A stretch of DNA of 64,000 nucleotides from Nemertoderma westbladi. Its lineage: Eukaryota > Xenacoelomorpha > Nemertodermatida > Nemertodermatidae. Below the pieces are notes generated by a model. The model saw nothing but the letters and a program-made list of their open reading frames with translations. It searched no databases and had not been told where the DNA came from. The DNA lies in assembly GCA_032718475.1 (NCBI GenBank), contig JAUCBJ010006975.1:1-64000 (forward strand). Direction: 5' to 3'. Positions 22,141-33,470 of the stretch are shown here, in pieces. Numbering within the stretch: position 1 is the stretch's first letter; each line of letters opens with the position of its first letter. Made by a program: the position numbers and the translations under genes.

Positions 22141-23423
22141 GTATTGTAATCTAAAGTCACTACTTTTAATTATGAAGCCCTTTACTAACCTGCTTAATCT
22201 TACAACCTTACAACAGTACCGTACAAAAATGCAATAATATTTCTGTGTTTGTTCTCTGTTGATTAGGATGTGGTAATTTATTACAGAAAATAAAGTTTAA
22301 AGTAAAATAAAGTTTGGAAAAATATTTATAAACAATCTCTTAGAAAACTGTAATTGTTTTACTGTAATTGTGAGATTCAAAATTCCCTAATTTAAAACTT
22401 CCAACCAATAATGATAGGTTTGTTTCCGTTAATTTATGTTCGACCATCAAATAAATGAGTTATGGACGTCCATGAATTACTCTTTTTTTTTTTTTTTTTA
22501 ATTGGCAATTAATTATTGAATACGCTTGGGACCAAAACTAATAATAATGATAGTAAACAGAACCACAGAGAGAGCGAAAGACATTGTGACAAACTACAGT
22601 ATACCTCAATTATACTAATAACATAGGAAACAATGAAAAGTGAGCAGCCTAAAGGGAAATTAAAAAAGCGATAATAAATACTACTAAATTTTTTAAATAA
22701 AAAGTAAACCAATTTGCATATAATATGGTAATGAAACTTCCAGAATTTCCTGTTTTCGATCCTCCACCAATTAGGCCTTATATTTTAATAATTAGGGCCG
22801 TTACTTCTGGTCCAGTCGTTGGAAGTTACAATGGAACGATGTATTATTGGATCCATTCCACCTCATTGTAATGACGCCGCAAATCGGGTGGGTTGGTCGT
22901 AATGATTGGGTGGGTGGCGGGGATAGTTCCGGTGGTATCCCAACTCAGTAGGTTAGCCAAAGGTTATTAAATATAGGCGTAATTGTAGTCCCAGGAGGAT
23001 AGCTTAGTTGGAAGAAAATTACAATAACCGGCAATGCGATTTGGAGAAACATTAAAAACCGGAACGTTTCGTAAAATTACTATATACCATATCTTCACAC
23101 ATCAGCTCAAAATAACAGTAGGGCCTAGCCTAAAAATTACATATGGTACAGTAATTACAGTTACAGTAATAAATATAAATTGGATACTGAAAAGTGAAAC
23201 ATAATTATGATTAATTACTAAGATAGCGAATTAAGGCGACATGTGAGAATCATAGTGAAAAACCGAGACAGAAGTATGGAGCATAACAAAGGTAAATATT
23301 ACAAAATTATTTCAATGTTCCGGTCTCATACAATGTTTTTCCAAATTGCACAAACCATTCCAATTTGCTTCTAAGCCTAAATATTGGTAATGTGGTGTGT
23401 ATAGAAGCTTGGAATAGTATACT
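22141..23423. other. AT-rich intergenic DNA, no supported genes
   Basis: Contains a poly(T) run near 22480. No coding or RNA signal was recognised. Confidence 0.45.
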
Positions 23424-24010
23424 AGCTACTGGCACCAGAAGTCGAGGAAATACAACCAAAAACCTGATGAAGATGAACCTGATGTAGAGTTGGTCTTTTT
23501 GTTTAGCTCCAAGAAGACCAAAATCTTAACAGTTAACTTTGAAAGTCCTCAGTCGGAAACTCAAGGTCCGATTATTTAGAGCAGCAGTAGTTAAGTACTC
23601 TTCTATGGGAGTCCATGCTGGGCTCTAACTGCTGAGGACACCAAATCTCTGGATGGCACATTCACAAGAATGCTACGCCAGGTTCATTGTGTCAAGTACA
23701 ATGCACACATCTCCAATCAGAAACTATAGAACATTGGAAGTGTCTCATTGGTTCCCTCAAGCTTGACACTAGAACAAAGTCGCCTCCGCTTTGCAGGACA
23801 TTGCTTTCGCGGTGAGGTTTAGCCTGTGCACAATCTTGTGCTTTAGCAGACCCATGGATTAAGTACGGATGGTGGATATCCCATGACTTTCTTGAGACGC
23901 ATCTTACAGGACACTGGCCTTGAAGATGCGGCTCGCGAAAGTCATGGGGGATAGGGAGTTGTGGCGGTGCAACTTTGTTGATACCCAACTTCGTGGGGAG
24001 CTGTGTCGGT
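23424..24010 (+). mobile_element. Second, 5'-truncated copy of the 14-kb LINE family
   Basis: On the plus strand this matches the minus strand of 14185-14890. It begins at CTACTGGCACCAGAAGTCGA (RT region), passes TCTTAACAGTTAACTTTGAA, and ends with the AGHCFR / DTGLEDA tail (about 23790-23950). It retains a Lys codon where the 14-kb copy has the TGA, and keeps a segment (VLFYGSPCW-like, about 23600) missing from that copy. It has its own stops and small deletions. Confidence 0.85.
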
Positions 24011-24234
24011 GACGCTGTGGCCACCTGATTGGAAGTGTTACGCGATCTATTATCATTGCTGAAACCTGATACTGTTTTTAATGAAATCTGATACTGTTAT
24101 TGCTGTGTTGAATTTGAGGATTTTTATACGGATAAAAAATATGGACCACATGCACTTATTTTCAACAAAATGAATTTCTTGTTCCTCGGAAATATATTGC
24201 TCATTATTCTATATATTCTATAATCTATATACAT

Positions 24235-24990
24235 CGTGACCCGTAATAAAGTGTCATTTTCTGATGACACTATACCCCAATTTTTATACAGATCTTTATC
24301 ATATTGCTTGAACTTTGAAACACAACTAGTTCAACTCACCGTGGTTGTTACCATGAAGCTGGAATATTCTATTTTGCCTTTAAATTTTTTTATAAGCGTT
24401 TTAAAAAGTGTATTTTGCGAAATCGCACCATCCGTTTCATTGCCATTCTCCACATTAGTCGTAATTTATTTATTAGTTACCTGTGCTTTCGTTACAAGGA
24501 TTCCAAATATGTAACAATATCTGAATTTCGTTGTGAAACAGCTGAGATATAGGCGTTCAAATATTGTAAGAATTATTGTTCACTGCAGGCCATTTATTAT
24601 ATTTAATAAATACACAATGTTCTGGAACAATTTGTTTATGTATGATTAGCTACGCAATATAGATATTGTATAGGCATACCGCTGTTGCCTACCAACTCAT
24701 AAAATAAATAACACAATAATTTTGTATATTTATTAAATAGAATAAATGGCGAACAATAATAATTCTTGTAAAATTCAGATATTGTTACATATTTGGAATC
24801 CTTGTAACGAAAGCTTTCTAATGATATCTATAAAGCGAGGTTTGTGAAGAATGGCGATGATAGGAGATGTGCAATCTCGCAAAAGACACTTTTTTAAAAC
24901 GCTTATAAAAAAAATGTAAAGGCAAAATCGAAAAAAGAAAAAAAAAAGAAATAGACACTATATTACGGTTCATGGTGTATAAAAGGATAT
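24235..24990. repeat. Third copy of the foldback family
   Basis: Arms at about 24240-24620 and about 24720-24985 are inverted relative to each other: ATTCCAAATATGTAACAATATC against GATATTGTTACATATTTGGAAT, around a centre near 24670. It shares the ATTCCAAATATGTAAC, AGCTGAGATAT.GGCGTTCAAATATTG and CTGCAGGCC blocks with 180-260 and 3310-3480. It is diverged and has no poly(G) core. Confidence 0.7.
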
Positions 24991-25806
24991 TGTCGTTATA
25001 GGCCTATTTGAACTCAGTTTGTGAAATTATGATTTTTGATATATAATAACTTGAAAATAATAAAAATTTACGTCCAACCAATACATGACATTGCGAGAAA
25101 TAGGGTAACAGACACGGGAGTCATTCAGGGAAATATCATGGGCAACAACTGTAGACCGCCAAACTGCAATCGGTTACACAAGTATGAAGAAAATCGATGG
25201 TTAAATTCATAAATAAACGAACCAGAAGCTATAATTAATTAATGTCTATGGTTTTATATTTTTGCATGAAGTACTTGGCACCAAAATAAAATGGTCCTAT
25301 ACATATTACATATTAACAGAAGCGCACTAAGTAACCAATACGATTATCAAAGACTATACCAATAAAATAGAAATCGACGTTTTCTTAATTAAACCTAGTC
25401 TTAATTAGACCAAAGATAGATAAATACAAGATAAATAGAACAGTCCAAATCCCAAGGACAACATCACTCTACCAATCGTAAAAACTATCTGTATTTTGGG
25501 GTTTCACCTATTTATGTATATTATTGCTGTGCGGTGGGGGGAATACAGCAACATTCATCTAATATATAGTTGGTGAACCAAAAAGCTGTTGATTGGAATT
25601 AAAAGCAACGATAGAGGCAGTTAGTGAGAGATGTTGACCTTTAGATTTGAAACTTTCGATTTGATTAATGGCCATTATGATTACCAAGACGGCAGAATAT
25701 TTATGCGATAACATCACCGACAAACATCCCAAACAGGTATGGAACTATGGTTATTGAAGACTGTTTGTAATTGATGAGACTATAGAATATGTTTAACCGG
25801 AATCCT
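24991..25806. other. AT-rich intergenic DNA, no supported genes
   Basis: Nothing beyond low-complexity AT-rich sequence was recognised. Confidence 0.45.
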
Positions 25807-26038
25807 GTTACAGACGGGTAGGTGTAAAACGCGGATCCGGATTCCAAAATTTCAATTTAGGGAAAGGAGCAGGTTACAGTAGCACGTTATTTTAACCAAA
25901 ACAATAAACTAAAGTCAATAGAACAAACAGGTTATAGTTTTATTTTTGGGAGTTATAAAAATGTAAAAAAAATCGACTTCCGTAGGGACAATGTTAAATG
26001 TAGAATCCGGATCCGCGTTTTACTCTAACCCGTAACAG
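25807..26038. mobile_element. MITE with GGATCCGGATTC terminal inverted repeats
   Basis: Ends are inverted copies of each other: TGTTACAGACGGGT then GTAAAACGCGGATCCGG on the left; CCGGATCCGCGTTTTAC then ACCCGTAACA on the right. The interior (25858-25955) is the conserved core (TTAGGGAAAGGAGCAGGTTA, TTAACCAAAACAATAAACTA) shared with elements at 20.6, 36.0 and 38.1 kb whose termini differ. No ORF. The target-site duplication is unclear. Confidence 0.75.
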
Positions 26039-26279
26039 ACCTACAATGCTCCAAAGATTACATTAATGTAATATAACTTTACCTTTACACATGTAATTGT
26101 ATTTCACAGTGTGATGATCCGAATGGTTTATTACACAAACAAACGTAGTGAGTGAATGCAAACAAAACCACGAGGATTATTTGCAACAAGTACAGTATGT
26201 AAATACAGTATATTATGTAGTTTTATTGTATAATATTGCAACATTACGACAAATCTTCCAAAGATAATTGCATATGAAC

Positions 26280-26621
26280 TAGAGTTTAAACAGGATCAGA
26301 CTTTTAGGGATTTCCGGGACCGGGATTATCACTCTCGGGATCCCGATTTTCGGGACCGGGATTGAAATTTTCGATTAAATTCCTCAAAGTTATTAGTATA
26401 TGTGGCGGGTTTTGGGTAACACACACGTTATCTTACACTTCATTACCGGATGGTTTACTGACATATTAATTCGATATTATCAAAACATTTCCGTTCTGCT
26501 GGAACTATTTTCAGATATTCAACAAATTTACTTCACTATTTATACTTCGGGATCCCGGTACAAAAAAAATCGGGATCGGGACCGGGATTGCATTTTTCGC
26601 CGGGATCCCGTTTAAACACTA
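26280..26621. mobile_element. hAT-like MITE (342 bp, 8-bp target duplication)
   Basis: Terminal inverted repeats TAGAGTTTAAAC / GTTTAAACACTA are flanked by the direct repeat ATATGAAC (26272-26279 and 26622-26629), the 8-bp duplication typical of hAT transposases. Subterminal CGGGATCCCG / CGGGACCGGG motifs are repeated and inverted. There is no transposase, so it is non-autonomous. Confidence 0.85.
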
Positions 26622-29183
26622 ATATGAACCATTTATTAAATTAGGAATAAATTAATAATTGACGATATTATCTAGGTAGTAGTATGATACACTACATTAC
26701 TATCTTAGTTAATCTTACTACAGCTATAATGTGCTAAGTAAACAACTCGTTGATAATACTAAACTGCGATAAGTATAATATAATGTTTAAATTTTGGAAT
26801 AAAATATATAAGCTATTACTGCAAGTAAACAATACAGAATATAATAATACACCATATTATATACCTAAAATGGATTTTACCTATAGGATAAGTACCACGA
26901 ATGCCATTATACTGCAAATTTATGGATAAAAACTGCAAAGAAATTCTATATTCTGGACTATTAAATGTAATCTTTGCTTTAAAAAGTATCTTGAAAATGT
27001 AAAATAGATAAAAAAAGTAGTTTTAAAATAGTTTCCGCCATCGTACCGGTATATATATATATATATCGTTCAGCGGAGTGCCGCATAGATAACGTCAAAC
27101 TACTTCATTTACTGCCAAGGAAATCTAAAAACGATGGCCGCCGGATCATTTCGACAAAATAAACTTACAATAATTACGCTGACAATTAGATCACATGATT
27201 TAGTGAGCGAATAACCAATACAATAGTATAAATTCAATATAGATAAACCAACTGCCGCAGCAGTCGACATGTAGTGATATCATAAACAAATAAACACGAC
27301 CATTAATACACAAAAAATTACCCATTTACTGTAAGCTCTACTAATAAATATATATATAGTTAAGGTAAACAATAATTATTATAAAATCTTTATTATAATC
27401 AAGCAACGTAGCACTGCACCAAAAACAACTACAGGACATCAAATCATGGCCGCAAATATGCCAAACGAACTTAGACAGACAGACATCTAGTTATAAAGGT
27501 TGAAAAATCTGTTGTGAAACATTCTTAATGTTGGAAGGAATTGTTGATAACATTTTAACAAAGTTTCACAACCCAACGACTTATTTAGGTCTCGTTGGGA
27601 AGCTGATATAAATATAGAAATGTTTTAATTATAATTGGACGATATAAAGGCAAGCGACTGACTAAACATGATATAAATATAAACATACTGCAGAAAAAAA
27701 CATATCTGCTGAACGGGATGGACTGGGTCGTGTTTGGCCAAGGAATTCAGTCACTCACTCTATCCTATTATAACTGAATTACTGTAAACTACAAATGATT
27801 TTGATGTAAATGTGTTTGCAGTTAGAATCATAGAATACAACTATTGGTGTTTCTTAATTCAATTTTAATAGACGTATTTTTTTTATAAGGTCCGCCACGT
27901 TACAGGCCATTATTGTATCAACCCTAAGCAAAAAAACATGTTTATCAAACACAATACATGAAATTAATAAAACCTCATGGTTTCGTTTATTTGTCGCTGA
28001 CCTGGAAAAAATTGTCCCTCAAAAACTCCACAAACTCGATACCAAACTTACTTTTACACAGTTAGTTACAGAAGATAAATCATTAACTCATCATTCCAAT
28101 CTACACAATTTCACACCATCTCAGCTTTCCAGACGAGACACCGTCGTGTTGCAACGATTATTGTACGAAATTTATTAACAATTCCAACAATGTTTACAAA
28201 TTGTATGAACCACCAATATACAGAGTATACAATTTCGCGATGTAAGTCCAAATCTTGACTACCGGTATTTAACCTTTTGCTTAGATGACAGATACACGCA
28301 ATTTACATAATGATAATTCTAAACTTGTCTGTTTATAAAAAGTGTTTACAGTAAGTACAAATAATACAGAGGTTAATAATTCCCTACAATATTTCTTAAA
28401 AATACCATGATTTAGTGGGTTTTACATCCATTTTAGCCCACCCAACCAAGTTTTATCAATTAATTATAATTACTCAAATAATTATAAAGAAAGACTCTAC
28501 CCACCCATGGACGGACAATGTACTGTACTATCCCGAACCAACACTGAAACTTAAAAAACAGATACCACTAAGCGATTAACAAGGTAAAATTAATAAAGTA
28601 CATTATTTTTGCTTATTATAAAAAAAGTAATTACTGCCATAGTGCGAAGGTAAATACACCTCTTATTATTGTAAAAGGACAAAAATACATTTAAAATATT
28701 ACATAGCTAACGTACAAACAAAACACACACCGTTCGCGGGGCCACAGTTGGTGTTACTAAAACCGAAATCTAGGTGGTGAGAAGAATTTACTAAAGGTGC
28801 GGTGTACAGAGTGCGAATAACCCGACCGGCACATGACAAACATGAAAAATTGCACGACCAACACTGAAAATATGTATTTTTTAAAGACTAAAATCCGATT
28901 ACAACATTCCGAATATATATCGAGTATGTAAACCCACTAGGTCGACGCCTCTAAAGTATATATTATATGCATTTTTATTATTTATACATATAATATATTA
29001 AACAGAACAATTCAGATCATAGATAAGCTTAGCTAAACTATAAATAGTGCCGTCTACACAACAAAAAATTCACATGATTTTGGGGAAACAGCGAATGATA
29101 CTTTCACAGACACAATTCCATCTATATATATATATAATATATATATGTATAAAGCAAATATAATATATACCAGGACTACAAAG
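26622..29183. other. AT-rich DNA downstream (3') of the PKC gene
   Basis: (TA)n microsatellites at about 27048-27066 and 29124-29146. The proximal part probably holds the PKC 3' untranslated region, but no single poly(A) signal can be chosen in such AT-rich DNA. No other gene was recognised. Confidence 0.5.
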
Positions 29184-31388
29184 TTAGCAGGTGAGTCCCG
29201 GCGGCTCAGTATCGGCGCTCACCCAGTTGGGGTTCGTGTAAGAGAACCCCTCGAACTCGTTCTGCCCGAGGGTTTTAATGACCATGTAATCCACGGGAGT
29301 GAGATACGGCTCCTCCCGCGTGAAGTCGGAGTCAAAGTTATTCACGTCGCGTTTGGCGCGGATCTTCGGTTTGAAAGGGGTTTTCAGTTTCTTCGCCTCC
29401 AGATCGTCCCAACCGATCTCCCGGAAGAAGGGATGCGCCCGGATGGCCATCTCCCCGCCCTGCGCGGTCACACAACCCAGCCGCTTCGAGGGGTTCTTCG
29501 TCATGAAGGCCTTGAGGATCAAGACGGCCTCTTTGCTGAGCCACACGGGGAACAGGACCTCGTCGTGAAGGATGGAGTCGAATAGGTCGTCTTCGTTGTC
29601 GGCCTCGAACGGCGGCTGGCCTGCCATCATCTCGTACATGAGGACGCCGAGCGCCCACCAGTCCACCGAGACGCCGTAGTCCAACTCCTGTAGGATCTCC
29701 GGGGCGATGTAATCCGGTGTGCCGCAGAACGTCGTCGTCAACTTGTCCCCCAGGATTCCCTCCTTGCACATCCCGAAGTCGGCCAGCTTGCAGTGGCCCT
29801 CGCTGTCCAACAGGATGTTATCCAACTTGAGGTCGCGGTAGATGACGCCGTGACGGTGCAGGAACATCAACGCGCAGGTCACCTCGGCCGCGTAGAACTT
29901 GGCGCGGTTCTCGTCGAACTTTCGCGCGCGTTGGATCTGGAACATGAGGTCGCCGCCGTTCACGTACTCCATGACGAAAAAGAGACGGTCCTTCGTCTGG
30001 AAGCAACAGTAGAGCGCGGTAAGGAAGGGATGCTGAGAGCTGAGCGCGAGGACTCGCTTCTCCGTCATGGTGCAATCAACATCGTCGTCCTGTATGATAA
30101 CGTCCTTCTTCAAGATCTTAACAGCGAACACGTCGTCGCTCCCTTTGAGCTCGGCCAACATGACCTTGCCGAAGCTGCCTTTACCTAAAACCTTAATAAA
30201 CTTGAAGTCGTCCATGGATAATTTTCCGGGACTGGTTTCTAGAATGCCCTCCTCTGGGATGCTCGTCGAGAAGCTAGCCACGGCCGGTTCTTTGCTCGGG
30301 GAGCCGCTCTTATCCCCGAATATGGGGGTGGAGTGGCTCCTCTCCGTGATGTGTTTCCCCGGGCTCTCCTGGGCGTGGCTCAGCGCGCTCTTCTTCTTCT
30401 TCTTGCTCAGCATGTCGCCGGAGAGACCGAGATCGGCGAGGATACCCGCCATCTCATTGGGGTTGATCCCGCAGTTGGGCGCCACGTTGCGCTCGCACCG
30501 CTTGTGCACGTTGATCTTGCACGAGTGGCACTGCAGACCCTGCTTCATCACGCCCCACAGCAGACTCCCGCAGTGGTCGCAGAAGGTGAAACGCTTGTAG
30601 TTGTGGGCGTTGAACTTGTGGGGCACGTTGATGGAGAACCGAGCCCCCGAAGGCCCCAACTCGGCCTGAAGCCCTTCCGCGGTTTGCAGCTGCTGCTTGC
30701 TGCCCTCTTGCACGCCCGGGCACTTTGTCACCACGAAAACGTGGCAGCGTTTGTGGACCACGCATGTGCACACCTGGCATTGGTAACCCTGTTTACCGAC
30801 TAGGCCCCAGATGAAGGTTTTGCAGTGGCTGCAGTAGGTCGGCTGACGAAGGAACGTCGCCATGAACTTATGTCCGTTGATCTGGTGGACTTTGCGACGC
30901 ATTGCGCCCCGTCGCCCGCGGTTCATCGCGCCTTCGTGAGCTTGAAACTCGCGGGTCTTGGGCGCGTCCTTGGAGACGGTCCCGTTCAGGTCGAACACGC
31001 AACGGATCTTCCCCTGCGGCTCGAGATCCACCCAGAGATCCGCCGTCTTACCACCCTGCCGCGATGCGCAATCCAACACCTCGTCGAACGGCAGTATGCA
31101 GTTCGCTACAAACATATCCGGGGGCAGGGCGCTCTCGTGGAATATCGTTATCCCGATGTTTTGACCGCAGTTGACATCGGTCACAAAGTCCTCGTTCCAT
31201 GTGGGTGTGTGGGTTTTCTGTTTGACCGATGTTCTACCGATGTGGAACTGGTCTACGCTTATGCTCACATAGGGGTCTAACATCTTCTGTTTATCGCCAA
31301 TTATTTGGTGTCTAGTCGCGCAACTAGTGGGTCTAAGGTCATTCGCCTCGCTGACCTTTACCTTTAGCGTGCCCGTGAAGACAACCAT
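29184..31388 (-). CDS. PRKCE: Novel-type protein kinase C (epsilon/eta class), intronless
   Basis: A complete 734-residue novel PKC: a Ser/Thr kinase activated at membranes by diacylglycerol but not calcium. Order seen: C2-like domain 1-135; pseudosubstrate [12 protein letters not shown] with Ala162 at the phospho-acceptor place; C1A His173-Cys223; C1B His257-Cys306; low-complexity hinge; kinase domain from about 395. Kinase landmarks are GKGSFG 402-407, Lys424, catalytic YRDLKLDN (Asp519), DFG 537-539, activation-loop Thr553 before FCGTPDY, turn motif Thr697 and hydrophobic motif FEGFSY (Ser716). Length and the MVVF start match vertebrate PKC epsilon, so I use Met at 31388, not a Met 11 codons upstream. 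There is no intron. It is more GC-rich than its surroundings, so a fixed retrocopy is possible; epsilon versus eta is best settled by phylogeny. Confidence 0.94.
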   Translation of the reverse strand: MVVFTGTLKVKVSEANDLRPTSCATRHQIIGDKQKMLDPYVSISVDQFHIGRTSVKQKTHTPTWNEDFVTDVNCGQNIGITIFHESALPPDMFVANCILPFDEVLDCASRQGGKTADLWVDLEPQGKIRCVFDLNGTVSKDAPKTREFQAHEGAMNRGRRGAMRRKVHQINGHKFMATFLRQPTYCSHCKTFIWGLVGKQGYQCQVCTCVVHKRCHVFVVTKCPGVQEGSKQQLQTAEGLQAELGPSGARFSINVPHKFNAHNYKRFTFCDHCGSLLWGVMKQGLQCHSCKINVHKRCERNVAPNCGINPNEMAGILADLGLSGDMLSKKKKKSALSHAQESPGKHITERSHSTPIFGDKSGSPSKEPAVASFSTSIPEEGILETSPGKLSMDDFKFIKVLGKGSFGKVMLAELKGSDDVFAVKILKKDVIIQDDDVDCTMTEKRVLALSSQHPFLTALYCCFQTKDRLFFVMEYVNGGDLMFQIQRARKFDENRAKFYAAEVTCALMFLHRHGVIYRDLKLDNILLDSEGHCKLADFGMCKEGILGDKLTTTFCGTPDYIAPEILQELDYGVSVDWWALGVLMYEMMAGQPPFEADNEDDLFDSILHDEVLFPVWLSKEAVLILKAFMTKNPSKRLGCVTAQGGEMAIRAHPFFREIGWDDLEAKKLKTPFKPKIRAKRDVNNFDSDFTREEPYLTPVDYMVIKTLGQNEFEGFSYTNPNWVSADTEPPGLTC

Positions 31389-31662
31389 TTTCTCCGACTC
31401 CGGCGGTGCCAGGATTAACAAATATTTTTGCCTCGGTGGCAGAAAAGGGCAATAATATTTGGCACAGTGATCACAAACTCAACTAGTATATGGCACCAGT
31501 ATGTAAAGCGTATGTATTTGAACCCAACTAGCAAATAATAGGCTATACAATCCTGCAATCAAATAGTTTCTGCGAGAATTGAATAGGAATTCGTTAGTGG
31601 CAAACAGTCATCATCAATAGTAACGGTATCTTTCAAAAAGTAATTACATTACATCATCAGTT
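31389..31662. other. Region upstream of the PKC start codon
   Basis: Holds the presumed 5' untranslated region and promoter. No clear TATA box, CpG-rich block or splice acceptor was recognised, so an upstream non-coding exon cannot be excluded. Confidence 0.4.
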
Positions 31663-33470
31663 TTTATTTATGAAAATACCGGTAGAAGCAGAGTACCGGT
31701 ACAGTAGTGGCAGAGTGGTGGGAAGCAGACACTTACCTGCTTACTGATGAGGGATGACTGCCTATATCAGTAAATGGCCTAACTACCAGGTAGAGGCCTA
31801 CTGAACATTGAAATTACAGTTTCATGTTGAACTTTACTGGAATATCCCAATTGGTGGTCTGGCCAGTATTATATTGAGAGTTCTGAAAGTGTCAAAATAA
31901 AGTGTCATCATGTCTGCACGGTACCTACTTCACATAGCGCGCCATTTGGTTTGGTGGTCTCCAGTGAATGTTTGCAAATTGGTTTACTACGGAAGATCCG
32001 CAGTGGGCACACCTGGGCGGGTGTGGGGGCTCTTTCCGGTTTAAGGGGCACTGCATTTTTAACAACTGCTATTACTGTCAACTGTTATTTATTGTACCGG
32101 TTCACCAGTATTGGTGTACAGGTATATAAACACAACCTGGCAACAGCTTCCAACAGTCCATTAGATGTAGGGCTCGATCGGAGCTCCGGCCTCCGGCTCC
32201 GGCAATTTTGGCACCTCCGGCTCCGGTAAAAATATTGCCGGAGTTACTTTTTTAATAAAGTATTATATTTCGTGCATATTCTAATCTGAACAATTATTTA
32301 CACTATAAGCAGATAAGTACTGCAGTAGGCCTACAGCTTCAATATCAAGCATAATACTGCAGTAGGCATATTTACTTAGTCAATGACTGACTGACTGTAC
32401 TGGTACTGGCCAGCTGGCTGACTACACTACAGGACTAGCAGATTGTTACAGATAGGCCCTACTGTAAATAATTTTTGTAAATGCCGTGATTGTACACTGT
32501 ACCACTGCAGCCATTTACTGACAGTTATGCCAGCATAATGTACTGCAGTACCGGTACTGGTACACGTACGGTACAGCGGTAGGCTACCTAGTACACACCT
32601 CTACCACAGTTAGACAGTTACCGGTAGTGAGTTAGGTACCGTACTGTAGCTAATTTTTAGCCGTCAGCGTCAGGCCGTCTGTCCGTGATAAATTAATTAC
32701 CGTACCGTACTTAAAATTTTAAATTGAAAATTCGTAAATCTATAAATTATGAAATTAATTAAACCTACAGTACAGCACTTACAGCAGTGATTGATTATGA
32801 GCGATTGGCGAACGATAACCATAGGCCTACTTTATTTTTTTAAAATAAATAATTAAATTTTTAAAATTTTTGAAAAACTCCGGCCAAATTGTCAAACTCC
32901 GGCTCCTGCTCCGGCTCCGACCAAATCCCAACTCCGATCGAGCCCTAATTAGATGTAGTCTCAGATCACACACTGAAAGACTCGTCACATGTTGGCTCCG
33001 TCCCTGTAAAATGTAAAACACTTATCTGCTTACGGTCCGACGAATCTGTACAAAATAGTACAAAGGAGTACAATAAAGTGCAAAAATAGTACAAAAGAGT
33101 GCAAAAATAGTACAAAAGAGTACAAACGAGCGAGAAACGCATACAAAACGTGTATACCAGTGTAGTCTACACTACCAGGGGTGACTACACTACACTTGTA
33201 TATATAAATATAATTAATTGTAAGCAAATGTAACGGGACCGAAATATGCGCCGCTACAGTGTCAATCACTAGCGGCCTTGGTTCTGTGGTCAGTATGAAA
33301 TGATTGACAGAACTTTGATTCATGTAGATTTTGACTGGCTTACAAGTAGAAATACCGGTAGGCTACAGTTCGTATAATACAATATAATGCAATACTATGC
33401 AGTGGATCTGTGGGTAGATAATACTCCTATAACTGAGACTCAAAATTTAGGTCATAGTTTTATTTAAAGT
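31663..33470. repeat. 1.8-kb tandem duplication, copy 1
   Basis: This 1808-bp unit is followed directly by a nearly identical copy (33471-35268). Differences I can see are a C/A change near 32174, a C/G change near 32700 and a 2-bp indel near 32983. It carries a 780-bp hAT-like MITE and a TACAAAAGAGTGCAAAAATAG-type short-period block at about 33050-33130. The duplicated ORFs within it have no coding signal. Confidence 0.97.
32168..32947. mobile_element. hAT-like MITE (780 bp) in duplication copy 1
   Basis: Terminal inverted repeats TAGGGCTCGATCGGA / TCCGATCGAGCCCTA (15 bp, perfect) are flanked by the 8-bp direct repeat ATTAGATG (32160-32167 and 32948-32955). Subterminal CTCCGGCTCCGG motifs occur at both ends in opposite orientation. 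No transposase frame. Because both duplicates carry it with the same target site, it inserted before the duplication. Confidence 0.88.

Noticed and set aside
29338-31280. Several long ORFs overlapping the PKC gene in other frames
   Set aside because: They are shadows produced by the GC-rich PKC coding sequence.
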